Below, in pieces: positions 1-7,845 of a stretch of DNA of 12,784 bases. Source of the stretch: Nitrosomonas sp. (GTDB lineage: Bacteria; Pseudomonadota; Gammaproteobacteria; Burkholderiales; Nitrosomonadaceae); the NCBI GenBank assembly GCA_003514765.1, contig DOOY01000313.1, positions 1 to 12,784 on the forward strand, read 5' to 3'. Every line of letters begins with the position of its first letter. The stretch's first letter is position 1. The notes beneath the pieces were generated by a model, which worked only from the letters and a program-made list of their open reading frames with translations, was not told the origin of the DNA and did no database searches. Both the position numbers and the translations under genes were made by a program.

Positions 1-70
1 CCGGGAAGACTGCAGAAGCTTTATATTGGCTCATAAACGGTTCAATCAGTGCATGTGATTTTAAATAACA

Positions 71-103
71 ATAATAACAGTAATACAAATGATTTGCATT
101 TAC
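71..103 (+). promoter_or_regulatory. Candidate Fur operator upstream of the iuc operon
   Basis: Positions 85-103 match the Fur consensus GATAATGATAATCATTATC at 11/19 (12/19 on the other strand) and contain the inverted repeat AAATG-N5-CATTT. Alone this is a weak match. It gains weight because 71-103 aligns without gaps to 11352-11384, the region before the duplicated exported protein: both read ATAATAACA-n-TAAT-nnn-AATGAT at the same spacing. The element overlaps the -35 of the candidate iuc promoter, as expected for repression by Fur with iron. Siderophore operons of this type are classically Fur-controlled; Fur binding here is inferred. Confidence 0.6.
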
Positions 104-127
104 TATGATTGACTGCTATCTTATTAT
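99..127 (+). promoter_or_regulatory. Candidate sigma-70 promoter of the iuc operon
   Basis: TTTACT (99-104, 4/6 to TTGACA) and TATTAT (122-127, 5/6 to TATAAT) are separated by 17 bases, the optimal spacing. The -35 box overlaps the right half of the Fur-like element at 85-103. This would leave a leader of about 85-90 bases before the iucA ATG. Two perfect TTGACA hexamers at 148-153 and 159-164 lack a well-spaced -10 and are less likely promoters. Confidence 0.45.
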
Positions 128-220
128 CTGACGCTCTCAATAAAGACTTGACAGCGCTTTGACACGGTTTATTACGGAAACTCCAGAAATTTATGCTAAT
201 TGTTAAGTAGTGTGTTACAG

Positions 221-1921
221 ATGAATCATCAGAATTTAAACACGAAGCAACTTGCAGAAAAATTTTCTGCAACCGCACTGGTCAATTCTCTGTTAAGAGA
301 ATGGCATGACTTCAAAGTAGAAAACAGTGAAATTGTATTTAGAAATGAGCGCAAAACACTGAGTATTGCACTTGAAAAGTACTCTGATGTGGGCAGTCAT
401 ACTTATAAAAATGCTTTTTACAGAACCATAGGCACGAACAAGGAATCATTAAGCTTTAAAATATTCGTTCAGGAGCTGTTCCAGGTCATCAACAAAAAAG
501 ATGGTCTGCGCATGCTTTATCCGCGCATCATGGAAAGCAACCGGAATCTGATAGAAATATTGGATTACAGAAAACCAGACTATACCGCCCTACTCCGAAA
601 AACGCATTTGTCCTTTATAGACGCTGAGCAGGCGCTCTTACTCGGACATAATTTTCATCCTTGCCCCAAAAGTAAAGTACAGTTTAAGAATCAAGACCAC
701 CAATTGTTTGCACCCGAATTCGGCCATGCATTCGCTCTAAAATGGGTTTTACTTAAGAAAGAATACTTTTTTCAACAGAATTCAAGTTGTTTTGTTGATG
801 AAGACTGGTGTATGAATCTTTTTAAGCAAGATCAAAACGGCAAAGTTGACAGTCGGTACAGACCATTTCCTTTTCATCCATGGCAATTTAGAGCACTCAA
901 AAAACATCATAATATCAATGATTTAATCAAAAATGAAGACTTGATACCGATTGAAAAAGAGGGTCTATTAAAGTGGAAAGCAACGAGTTCATTGCGAACC
1001 ATTTATTGCGAGGACAGCGATTACATGCTTAAGTTTTCGCTTTCTCTGAGAATAACCAATTCAATCAGACACTTGCAGGAAGTTGAAGTTGTCAGAGGAC
1101 TTCAAGTCCACGAAGTCATGAATTCAACCAGCGGAAAGCAGTTTCTCGCCGAGCATTCAAACTTTCAAATATTGAACGAGCCTTCTTTTCTGGCAATTAA
1201 GGGGCTGTCAAATCCGATTATCCTGGAAACAATCGTTCTTATTAGAGAGAATCCTTTCAGGACGCATGACAAAAAAGAAGCCATCGTTTTATCGACAATA
1301 ACGCAATCCGATCCATATCTGGACAAGGGTTTTTTTTCATCGCGTAGTATAGATGCAAAAAAATGGTTTGATCTGTATCTGGAAAATGTGCTTGATCCCT
1401 TTATTATGGCCCAGGCAAACTACGGCATTCTTTTTGGCGCGCATCAACAGAATATCATTGTTCAATTAAATGACAATTATCCCTGCGGCGTCATTTTCAG
1501 AGATTGCCAGGGAACAGGCTATACCCGGCTTGGATATGAAAAAATGAAAACTGAAGTTTTATCCCTCGACATACAAAATGGCAATGTTTTAGATAACCCG
1601 ATGGCGCACGCCCTGCTTGGATACTATCTCATCGTAAATTCAACATTCAGTTTAATCAATGCTCTGGCGACACAATGGGCATGCACCGAAGAAACACTAC
1701 TCAGCATACTCCTGAAGTACCTGCAGGATAAAAGAAACAGCAAGCTACAGGATTATTCTTTTATTGATTATTTACTGAATTCAAGCACGTTAAAGCAAAA
1801 AGGGAATTTTTTTTGCTGTTTGAACGGCGTCAATGAAAATACCGAGAAAAATCCTTTAGATATCTATAACGCAATCGATAATCCACTCTACAAAATTTCC
1901 AAAAATTTGTGTGATGCATAA
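221..1921 (+). CDS. iucA: NIS siderophore synthetase, IucA-like (aerobactin synthesis)
   Basis: ATP-dependent NIS (NRPS-independent siderophore) synthetase of the IucA/IucC family, cytoplasmic. In aerobactin synthesis IucA joins one N6-acetyl-N6-hydroxylysine to a carboxylate of citrate. The 566-residue length is usual for the family. Visible family motifs are GHNFHPCPKSK (residues 142-152), FPFHPWQ (216-222), ATSSLRT (254-260), KFSLSLRITNSIR (271-283), GAHQQN (406-411) and FRDCQGTGY (426-434), running from the nucleotide/citrate-binding N-terminal part to the C-terminal FhuF-like part. The ATG at 221 is preferred over an in-frame TTG at 200, because homologues start close to the MNHQN segment; no strong Shine-Dalgarno sequence is seen for either. 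It is first in the four-gene operon and overlaps iucB by 8 bases. The exact product (aerobactin or a close analogue) is inferred from the iucABCD gene order. Confidence 0.88.
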   Translation: MNHQNLNTKQLAEKFSATALVNSLLREWHDFKVENSEIVFRNERKTLSIALEKYSDVGSHTYKNAFYRTIGTNKESLSFKIFVQELFQVINKKDGLRMLYPRIMESNRNLIEILDYRKPDYTALLRKTHLSFIDAEQALLLGHNFHPCPKSKVQFKNQDHQLFAPEFGHAFALKWVLLKKEYFFQQNSSCFVDEDWCMNLFKQDQNGKVDSRYRPFPFHPWQFRALKKHHNINDLIKNEDLIPIEKEGLLKWKATSSLRTIYCEDSDYMLKFSLSLRITNSIRHLQEVEVVRGLQVHEVMNSTSGKQFLAEHSNFQILNEPSFLAIKGLSNPIILETIVLIRENPFRTHDKKEAIVLSTITQSDPYLDKGFFSSRSIDAKKWFDLYLENVLDPFIMAQANYGILFGAHQQNIIVQLNDNYPCGVIFRDCQGTGYTRLGYEKMKTEVLSLDIQNGNVLDNPMAHALLGYYLIVNSTFSLINALATQWACTEETLLSILLKYLQDKRNSKLQDYSFIDYLLNSSTLKQKGNFFCCLNGVNENTEKNPLDIYNAIDNPLYKISKNLCDA

Positions 1922-2729
1922 AACCGTTTCAACGATGAGAAATATTTTTCTGAATAACGAGAAACGCTTAAAAGAACACTTCAAGCCCGGTGTTCAGGAA
2001 ATAGAAATTAGCTCGAATAATCAGAAAATAAAAATCAACCGTAGTGAGTTTTTTCAATTTTCTCCTTATTGGACAAAGCTGCGTGAACACGACCTTTATC
2101 CCGTGGCCTGGACAAATACTAACGATGTCTCTCATCCCGTGAGACAGAACCCGGAAAAAAATACTTCGCTTTACGAAAGATATATTTATGAAATTAATAA
2201 AACCATCGAATTCAGAGTCATTGATCCGGAAAAAGATTTGACTGTATTTTCTTCATGGCATAACAACGGGCGTGTTTCGGAATACTGGGAGCTTGCAGGC
2301 GCACCCGGAAAACATCTCGAATATATAGAAAAAAATCTGGCCGATCCGCATCTTACTCCGGCAATGCTGGAGGTCGACGGTGAGCCTGTTGGGTATTTTG
2401 AGTTTTACTGGACGAAGGAAGACCGTCTGGGACCTTATTATGACAGTCACGACTATGACAGAGGATTTCATTTTCTGATCGGGGAGAAAAGGTTCTTAGG
2501 CATTAAAAATACTGATGCAGTATTGAAATGCGTTGTGCACTACCTTTTTCTTGACGACCCCAGAACTTTAAAAATCATGGCCGAACCCCGTTCGGATAAC
2601 AAGAAGGTGCTGCAATACGTAGATTCTTTTCCCGTATGGAAAAGAATAAAAGAATTCAATTTCCCGCATAAACACGCCGTGCTTTTGGAATGTACCCGGG
2701 AAAGACTGTTTACCGGGGGACACTTATGA
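1914..2729 (+). CDS. iucB: N6-hydroxylysine O/N-acetyltransferase, IucB-like (GNAT fold)
   Basis: Acyl-CoA transferase of the siderophore acetyltransferase family (IucB/RhbD/AlcB-like). In aerobactin synthesis it transfers acetyl from acetyl-CoA to N6-hydroxylysine, forming the hydroxamate. Family signatures all lie in the C-terminal two thirds: WHNNGRV (residues 115-121), EYW (123-125), GYFEFYW (160-166), RGFHFLIGEKRFLG (183-196), AEPRSDN (223-229, the acetyl-CoA-binding stretch) and KHAVLLE (253-259). At 271 residues it is shorter than E. coli IucB (about 315), apparently by part of the poorly conserved N-terminal region. The start is uncertain: GTG 1911, ATG 1914 and ATG 1935 are all in frame and none has a strong ribosome-binding site, so coupling to iucA translation is likely. 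It ends in an ATGA overlap with iucC. Acyl-group specificity (acetyl or another) cannot be read from sequence alone. Confidence 0.85.
   Translation: MHKTVSTMRNIFLNNEKRLKEHFKPGVQEIEISSNNQKIKINRSEFFQFSPYWTKLREHDLYPVAWTNTNDVSHPVRQNPEKNTSLYERYIYEINKTIEFRVIDPEKDLTVFSSWHNNGRVSEYWELAGAPGKHLEYIEKNLADPHLTPAMLEVDGEPVGYFEFYWTKEDRLGPYYDSHDYDRGFHFLIGEKRFLGIKNTDAVLKCVVHYLFLDDPRTLKIMAEPRSDNKKVLQYVDSFPVWKRIKEFNFPHKHAVLLECTRERLFTGGHL
2715..2720 (+). promoter_or_regulatory. Ribosome-binding site deciding the iucC start
   Basis: GGGGGA lies 5 bases before the ATG at 2726 and inside the end of iucB. It supports this start over the upstream in-frame ATG at 2690, which would give 12 extra non-conserved residues and no comparable site. 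Confidence 0.6.
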
Positions 2730-4465
2730 ATTATTGGGAGACAGCGAATAGAAACCTTATCGTTAAAGCCATCAGTGAACTGTATTTTGAAGAAATTTTT
2801 ACTGATGAACTCAGTGAAACAGAAAAAAACACTTATACTTTGAAAATAAATAAACAGGTAAATTACGCTTTCAAGGCATTTAAAAGCGTTTGGTGCGATC
2901 TCGTTATCGATGCGGATTCACTCAAAAGAAGTGATGGCCAGATGCTTGATGCCGCAAGGTTTTTTAAAGAAACGCAGTATTTGACAAAAATGGAAGACAT
3001 CACCCTTGCCAATTTTCTAGAAGAAATGTTTCATACGCTTTATAGCGATCAAGTTTTATTGCAAAAGCCGATATCTGTCGAAAGAATGTATCAACTCGAT
3101 TCCCTCGAGATAGAAGCCTATCTCAATGGACATCCGAAGCTTATTCTCAATAAAGGGAGAATCGGCTGGTCTCCGGACGACCTGTCAGCCTTCGCACCGG
3201 AAAATAACAACGCAGTTAAGTTTGCCCGTGTAGCCATCAAAAAAAATCTGCTTACGATTAATTGCCAAAAAGAGCAATCTTTTGAAGAAATTGCGACCGC
3301 CGACCTGTCAGAATACGCCATGAGTCATTTAAAAAAAATATGTAATGATAATACAATTAATTTTGATTCCTATTATATTGTTCCAGTACATACCTGGCAG
3401 TGGGAAAACAAAATTCGGTTCTTTTTCCAAAAGGATATCAGCAGCAAAAACATTGTTTTTCTGTCAAGCACCGGTGATCGCTACAAACCTCATATATCGA
3501 TAAGAACCTTTTCCAATTGCAGTAACAGACAACGCTACGATCTCAAGCTCCCCATTTCGATTTTAAATACCTCATGCGTCCGAGGCATTCCTGCGCGCTA
3601 CATTTCGGTCGCCTCAGAAATTTCAGAGAGTATTGAATCGATTCTTAAGCAGGATGATGTATTAGTTGAAGCAAATACCGATTGTTTAAAGGATGTGGCC
3701 GCTTTCAGCTATGTTTCACCGGAATATGGCGATATTCAAGATGCGCCTTACCGCTACAAAGAGTTTCTTGGCGCAATATGGCGGGAATCCAGTATAACCA
3801 AGCTCAACCAGCATGAAAAATGTCTGATGACCGGATCGCTCTCTTTTCAGGACAATAATGGAAACTCTTTAATCGGTTATCTGATAGATAAATCATTGTT
3901 ATCCATCGAACAATGGCTTGAACAGTATTTTAAAAAAGTAGTGATTCCCCTCTACCACCTTCAATCCCAATATGGGATCGGTCTTGTCGCCCATGGCCAA
4001 AACACATTACTGAAACTTAAAAACAGTATTCCTTCAGGCTTGATCATCAAGGATTTTCAGGGTGATTTACGATTCAACAAAAACCTGCCACCGCAGACAA
4101 GAAAGCAATTTTCCGTTCGCACATTGAACAAGATCGACTGCCTTCCTGCCGAACATATTATTTACGATCTGATAACCGGTCATTTTGTCTCAGTGCTCAG
4201 ATTTATTTCCCAATCGCTTTTTATCTCTCATCGTTTTAAAGAAATAAACTTTTATCACTTACTCGGCTCGGTAATTTCTGACTATGAAAAGAATTACCCG
4301 ACACAATCGAATGTTCCGAGTCTGTTGACATCCAATTTTCATCGGATTCTTTTGAATAAAGTGCGTTTCGCAATCGGCTATCAGGATTCTGCACAAAGAC
4401 CCAAACCACAGCTTGGAAATCCGCTGAAAAATCCGCTGTTAGCAAGAGGCAATCCCAATGGATAA
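2726..4465 (+). CDS. iucC: NIS siderophore synthetase, IucC-like (aerobactin synthesis)
   Basis: Second NIS synthetase of the IucA/IucC family. IucC adds the second N6-acetyl-N6-hydroxylysine to the citryl intermediate, completing aerobactin. From ATG 2726 the protein has 579 residues, essentially the length of E. coli IucC. Motifs are GHPKLILNKGRIGW (residues 135-148), VHTWQW (221-226), SIRTFSN (258-264), LNTSCVRGIPARYI (280-293), AHGQN (422-426) and IKDFQGDLR (441-449). The NTSC-RGIP-RYI stretch places it with the IucC/AlcC branch rather than with IucA. One oddity is Thr223 where most family members I recall have Pro in HPWQ. The start overlaps the iucB stop as ATGA, and the end overlaps iucD by 8 bases, so translation is probably coupled. 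Confidence 0.88.
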   Translation: MNYWETANRNLIVKAISELYFEEIFTDELSETEKNTYTLKINKQVNYAFKAFKSVWCDLVIDADSLKRSDGQMLDAARFFKETQYLTKMEDITLANFLEEMFHTLYSDQVLLQKPISVERMYQLDSLEIEAYLNGHPKLILNKGRIGWSPDDLSAFAPENNNAVKFARVAIKKNLLTINCQKEQSFEEIATADLSEYAMSHLKKICNDNTINFDSYYIVPVHTWQWENKIRFFFQKDISSKNIVFLSSTGDRYKPHISIRTFSNCSNRQRYDLKLPISILNTSCVRGIPARYISVASEISESIESILKQDDVLVEANTDCLKDVAAFSYVSPEYGDIQDAPYRYKEFLGAIWRESSITKLNQHEKCLMTGSLSFQDNNGNSLIGYLIDKSLLSIEQWLEQYFKKVVIPLYHLQSQYGIGLVAHGQNTLLKLKNSIPSGLIIKDFQGDLRFNKNLPPQTRKQFSVRTLNKIDCLPAEHIIYDLITGHFVSVLRFISQSLFISHRFKEINFYHLLGSVISDYEKNYPTQSNVPSLLTSNFHRILLNKVRFAIGYQDSAQRPKPQLGNPLKNPLLARGNPNG

Positions 4466-5735
4466 TATACTTGATCTCGCAGGTATCGGGATCGGCCCGT
4501 TCAATCTGAGTCTGGCTGCCGTTTCAGAAAAAAACAAACTGTTAAAGACTCATTTCTTTGATGAAAAGCCATTATTTCAATGGCATTCGGAAATTATTTT
4601 TCCGGACTCAGACATGCAAACGGCTTTTTTGAAAGACCTGGTGACCGGTGTCGATCCTACAAGCCCTTACTCTTTCTTAAACTATCTGGTACACAACGGT
4701 CTCTTTCATTCATTTATGAATACCAACCGAAACGTCGTCACCAGAAAAGAATTTGAGCTCTATTGTCAGTGGGTAACGCAACAAATGCCGGAAAAATTGT
4801 CTTTCAATTCTAAAATTGAGACACTTCATTATGATGGGAAATTTTTTACTATTGAAAATAAAACAAAGAAATATAAGACAAAAAATATATGTATCGGTAC
4901 AGGAATCAATACCAAGATTCCGGCGTTTGCCGTACCTTATATCGGCAGTACATTTTTTCATGCAAAGTCCGTTTTTCTGAAAACCTTAAATGCGCATGAT
5001 AAAAGCATCGCGATTATAGGAGGCGGCCAGACAGGGGTTGAAGTTTTTAGAAACGTTTTGAAAGAAAAATGGGGTTGTGCAAAATCGGTAACGCTTGTTT
5101 CCAGCAGACCCAATCTGGAACCTTTAGACGAATCGGCGTTTACTAATGAGTACTTCAGTCCTAATTATGCAGAAGATTTTTTTACAATAAACACAAAACT
5201 GAAGAAACAAATTGTTAATTATCAAAAATTGTCCAGCGATGGCAATACGCCTGCCTATTTACAGAGCCTTTACAATGAACTTTATTATGCGCAAAACGTA
5301 GAAAATTCTCAGATTAATTTCAAAATCCTTCCGTATCGAAGACTCGAAAATGTCAACAATACCAACAGCTATTATGAGCTCTGCTTGTCAAATCACTTTA
5401 CACAAAAAAAAGAGCGTCTAAACGCTGATATCGTGATCTTATGTACCGGCTTTGAAAACAGCATTCCAAAATTCATCGATTCGATTAAACATTATATTCA
5501 TTTTGATGAGAATGACTGCTTTCATGTAAATAAAGACTTTTCAATAAAATGGAAAGGACATATCGATAACAGGATTTTTGTACAGAATTTCAGCAGATAT
5601 GAACACGGAATCTTCGAACCACAAACAAGCCTGATGGCATGGCGATCGGCAGTTATCACGAATGCTATTTCTCAAAAGCAAATCTATCAAATCAAAAACT
5701 TCGCTCCTAATTTTTTAAGCTATGAAAGCGCCTAA
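4458..5735 (+). CDS. iucD: L-lysine N6-monooxygenase, IucD-like
   Basis: FAD- and NADPH-dependent N-hydroxylating flavoprotein. It converts L-lysine to N6-hydroxylysine, the first step of aerobactin synthesis, and acts at the inner face of the cytoplasmic membrane or in the cytoplasm. At 425 residues it matches the usual IucD length. It has the N-terminal FAD motif GIGIGPFNL (residues 9-17), the substrate/flavin region starting DMQTAFLKDLV (52-62) followed by PYSFLNYL (70-77), the NADPH motif IGGGQTGVE (187-195), the ATG-like motif LCTGFE (328-333) and the C-terminal EPQTSLMAWRSA (387-398). Similarity to E. coli IucD as I recall it is obvious across the whole length, so lysine is a more likely substrate than ornithine or a diamine. 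AAGAGG (4444-4449) lies 8 bases before the ATG. It is last in the operon, and no clear terminator follows. Confidence 0.9.
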   Translation: MDNILDLAGIGIGPFNLSLAAVSEKNKLLKTHFFDEKPLFQWHSEIIFPDSDMQTAFLKDLVTGVDPTSPYSFLNYLVHNGLFHSFMNTNRNVVTRKEFELYCQWVTQQMPEKLSFNSKIETLHYDGKFFTIENKTKKYKTKNICIGTGINTKIPAFAVPYIGSTFFHAKSVFLKTLNAHDKSIAIIGGGQTGVEVFRNVLKEKWGCAKSVTLVSSRPNLEPLDESAFTNEYFSPNYAEDFFTINTKLKKQIVNYQKLSSDGNTPAYLQSLYNELYYAQNVENSQINFKILPYRRLENVNNTNSYYELCLSNHFTQKKERLNADIVILCTGFENSIPKFIDSIKHYIHFDENDCFHVNKDFSIKWKGHIDNRIFVQNFSRYEHGIFEPQTSLMAWRSAVITNAISQKQIYQIKNFAPNFLSYESA

Positions 5736-6011
5736 GAATGCAGCTCAATAGCGCAGGATACTTGACTTGCTTCTAGACGAATATTTATATTATTTTGGCT
5801 TAGCAAAAAACTATCTGTGTTGCCGCCACGGCGTTAAAAAGGCTAGAAATCGCATTATTGGATATTCGGATTGAGCTTAATAAGTCATGGTGTTATTAAC
5901 CGATTGGGTCTGCCGGTCAGTGTATGATTGACACAGCAGTGAATATTTTGCAAAAAATCCATTCATTCTGATACCCTTCATCCATCAATCTTGCAATCAA
6001 AAGGAATGAAA
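5736..6011. other. Gap between iucD and fbaB without a convincing gene
   Basis: No rho-independent terminator with a T-run is visible after iucD. A 31-codon open stretch at about 5804-5899, reading TICVAATALKRLEIALLDIR and ending at TAA, lacks a start and is preceded by an in-frame TAG, so it could be a decayed gene end or chance. A GCCG-CCA-CGGC mini-hairpin (about 5821-5831) lies inside it. A perfect TTGACA (5928-5933) precedes fbaB but has no well-spaced -10. The base composition changes here from the AT-rich iuc block to the more balanced fbaB side. Confidence 0.5.
6000..6005 (+). promoter_or_regulatory. Ribosome-binding site deciding the fbaB start
   Basis: AAAGGA is followed after 6 bases by the ATG at 6012. 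This argues for 6012 over the in-frame ATG at 6006, which directly abuts the site, and the TTG at 5991, which lies upstream of it. Confidence 0.6.
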
Positions 6012-7061
6012 ATGACGAACTTCTCCACTATCCTGAAAGACGAGAGCGAAACACTCCTCAACCATGTATGCAAAGGCATCTCCAAAGACGGACTGTACAC
6101 CCCGGGCCCCGATTTCATTGATCGTGTATTCACTGCAAACAACCGTAAACCGAGTGTGTTACGCAATCTTCAGGCGCTATACAATCATGGGCGCTTGGCC
6201 GGTACGGGTTACTTATCCTTGCTGCCGGTTGATCAGGGTGTAGAACACTCAGCCGGTGCATCCTTTGCGCCCAACCCGATGTTTTTCGATCCTGAAAATA
6301 TTGCCAAGCTGGCTATTGAAGGCGGTTGTAATGGCGTCGCATCGACGCTGGGGGTGCTCGGCAGTATTGCGCGAAAATACGCGCATAAAATTCCGATGGT
6401 TCTCAAGATTAATCACAATGAACTGCTGACTTATCCCAATCAATATGATCAAACGCTTTTCGCCAGCGTTGATCAGGCCTTCGACATGGGCGCCTGCGCC
6501 GTTGGCGCAACCGTTTTTTATGGGTCGGAAGAATCGCGCAGACAAATCCAGGAAGTGACTGAAGCTTTTGAACATGCACATGATCTGGGTATGGTTACCA
6601 TTTTGTGGGCTTATACGCGTAACTCAGCATTCAAGACAGCTGACAAAGATTACCATGTCAGCGCCGACCTTACCGGTCAGGCCAACCACCTGGCAGCGAC
6701 TATCGGTGCCGACATCATTAAACAAAAAATGGCCATTAACAATGGCGGCTACAACGCCATTAAATTTGGCAAAACCAGTCCGAAAGTCTACGACGAGCTG
6801 ACGACAGATCATCCGATTGACCTGGTACGCTATCAAGTTGCCAATTGTTACATGGGGCGTATCGGCATGATTAATTCAGGCGGCGAATCCGGCAGTGACG
6901 ATTTGCATCAGGCCGTCCGGACTGCCGTCATCAACAAACGCGCCGGCGGCATGGGGCTTATTTCCGGACGAAAAGCATTCCAGAAACCGTTTGCAGAAGG
7001 TATAAAATTGCTCAATACCATTCAGGATGTCTATTTATCCAAAGATGTAACAATTGCCTGA
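6012..7061 (+). CDS. fbaB: Class I fructose-bisphosphate aldolase (DhnA/FbaB type)
   Basis: Schiff-base aldolase that reversibly splits fructose 1,6-bisphosphate into dihydroxyacetone phosphate and glyceraldehyde 3-phosphate; cytoplasmic, in glycolysis, gluconeogenesis or carbon-fixation cycles. The 349-residue product is nearly collinear with E. coli FbaB (350). Shared stretches are [19 protein letters not shown] (residues 71-89), [19 protein letters not shown] (132-150), [11 protein letters not shown] (197-207), [20 protein letters not shown] (215-234) and INSGGESG (287-294). Lys237 and Lys239 in IIKQK are candidates for the Schiff-base lysine and neighbouring phosphate contacts. The gene is separated by 276 bases from iucD and 122 from the cytochrome gene, so it is probably its own unit. 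I see no link to iron uptake; it looks like the native chromosomal neighbour of the siderophore cassette. Confidence 0.95.
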   Translation: MTNFSTILKDESETLLNHVCKGISKDGLYTPGPDFIDRVFTANNRKPSVLRNLQALYNHGRLAGTGYLSLLPVDQGVEHSAGASFAPNPMFFDPENIAKLAIEGGCNGVASTLGVLGSIARKYAHKIPMVLKINHNELLTYPNQYDQTLFASVDQAFDMGACAVGATVFYGSEESRRQIQEVTEAFEHAHDLGMVTILWAYTRNSAFKTADKDYHVSADLTGQANHLAATIGADIIKQKMAINNGGYNAIKFGKTSPKVYDELTTDHPIDLVRYQVANCYMGRIGMINSGGESGSDDLHQAVRTAVINKRAGGMGLISGRKAFQKPFAEGIKLLNTIQDVYLSKDVTIA

Positions 7062-7106
7062 GCACTCCCTAAGAGCAGGCCATGGATTATTTTTTCCGTA
7101 ATTATA

Positions 7107-7136
7107 GTGGATATGCTATTGTGATCGCGTATCCAC
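7107..7136. promoter_or_regulatory. Imperfect inverted repeat before the cytochrome c gene
   Basis: GTGGATATGC (7107-7116) and GCGTATCCAC (7127-7136) form 10-base arms with 9 of 10 pairs matching (the tenth is a G-T pair) around a 10-base centre. It ends 47 bases before the cytochrome ATG and has no T-run after it, so it looks more like an operator or leader hairpin than a terminator. No regulator can be named. Confidence 0.4.
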
Positions 7137-7183
7137 AGATATTCTATTTGTTCATCCACGCACAAGAATAAGGAGAGCAAAAA

Positions 7184-7786
7184 ATGAAATTAATTGTTGG
7201 TCTGCTAATCGCATCGCTGCTGGCAGCGACATATATCATGGGGCCGGGCGCATACAACTTTGCGGCCACAGAAAAACACTGGACGATTACCGAGAAGATA
7301 ATTGAATGGGTGCGTGTCAATTCGATTGCAGCACACTCAAAAGACCTGGAAATCCCCATAATGAACGCATTAAATGACGACTTTGATTATCTAACAATAG
7401 GGGCCATGCACTACGATTCCATGTGCACTGAATGCCATCTTGCACCTGGACAGCCAGCCACTGAACTGGCACAAGGTCTCTATCCACAGGCACCGGTATT
7501 TCATCAGCGCGCCCCGCTCTCCGGTCAGGAAGATTTGCAGGAACAGATTAAAGCGTATTTCTGGGTTATTAGAAACGGCATCAAAATGACAGCCATGCCC
7601 GCCTGGGGAATCACGCATGAGGATAATGTCATTTGGGCAATGGCCTTTTTCGTTCAAGATTTAGCCGGCATGTCAACAGACCGTTACCATGAACTGACCA
7701 GCAAAGATGACGGCGATAGCAACGCCGATCATGGCCATGGGCACGATGGGCATCAACATGGTCATCTGGAGCATGACAATCACTGA
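7184..7786 (+). CDS. Membrane-anchored or exported monoheme cytochrome c with His-rich tail
   Basis: Periplasmic electron carrier of the class I cytochrome c type. The N-terminus (about residues 3-20) is a hydrophobic segment acting as a signal anchor or signal peptide. The heme attachment motif CTECH is at residues 81-85, and Met138 in TAMPAWG is the probable sixth ligand. After residue 180 the chain becomes a tail with eight histidines, including HGHGHDGHQHGH, which probably binds copper or another transition metal. The start is well supported: AGGAGA (7171-7176) lies 7 bases before the ATG. The gene ends in tandem stops TGA TAG and converges on the multicopper oxidase gene, sharing a terminator with it. 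A role as redox partner of that oxidase is an inference from position only. I do not recognise a named gene. Confidence 0.85.
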   Translation: MKLIVGLLIASLLAATYIMGPGAYNFAATEKHWTITEKIIEWVRVNSIAAHSKDLEIPIMNALNDDFDYLTIGAMHYDSMCTECHLAPGQPATELAQGLYPQAPVFHQRAPLSGQEDLQEQIKAYFWVIRNGIKMTAMPAWGITHEDNVIWAMAFFVQDLAGMSTDRYHELTSKDDGDSNADHGHGHDGHQHGHLEHDNH

Positions 7787-7792
7787 TAGAGT

Positions 7793-7845
7793 ACAGTTGA
7801 ATAAAAACGGCTTAAAAAAACGTTATCCGGTTTTTATTCAACTGT
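7793..7845. terminator. Bidirectional rho-independent terminator between convergent genes
   Basis: ACAGTTGAATAAAAAC (7793-7808) and GTTTTTATTCAACTGT (7830-7845) form a perfect 16-bp stem, extended by GG/CC with one bulged base, around a loop containing an A7 run. It lies just after the cytochrome stop and serves both strands. The right arm contains the last three codons and the stop codon of the oxidase gene, so this terminator is partly coding. Confidence 0.85.

Noticed and set aside
3..68. Open frame running in from the left edge (ends ACDFK, stop at 66-68), a possible tail of an upstream + strand gene.
   Set aside because: Only 21 codons are visible, another frame is also open to position 34, and nothing in the peptide is recognisable.
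148..164. Two perfect TTGACA hexamers 11 bases apart before iucA.
   Set aside because: Neither has a -10 at suitable spacing; probably chance or a minor promoter.
42..278. 78-codon open frame on the - strand over the iuc promoter.
   Set aside because: It overlaps the operator, promoter and start of iucA, has low-complexity Leu-rich sequence and no family resemblance.
6249..6581. 110-codon - strand open frame inside fbaB.
   Set aside because: Antisense to a gene with near full-length similarity to E. coli FbaB; no independent support.
7056..7095. GCCTG/CAGGC inverted repeat after fbaB followed by a T-run, a possible terminator.
   Set aside because: The stem is only 5 bp with a 15-base loop and lies about 9 bases before the T-run; too weak to call.
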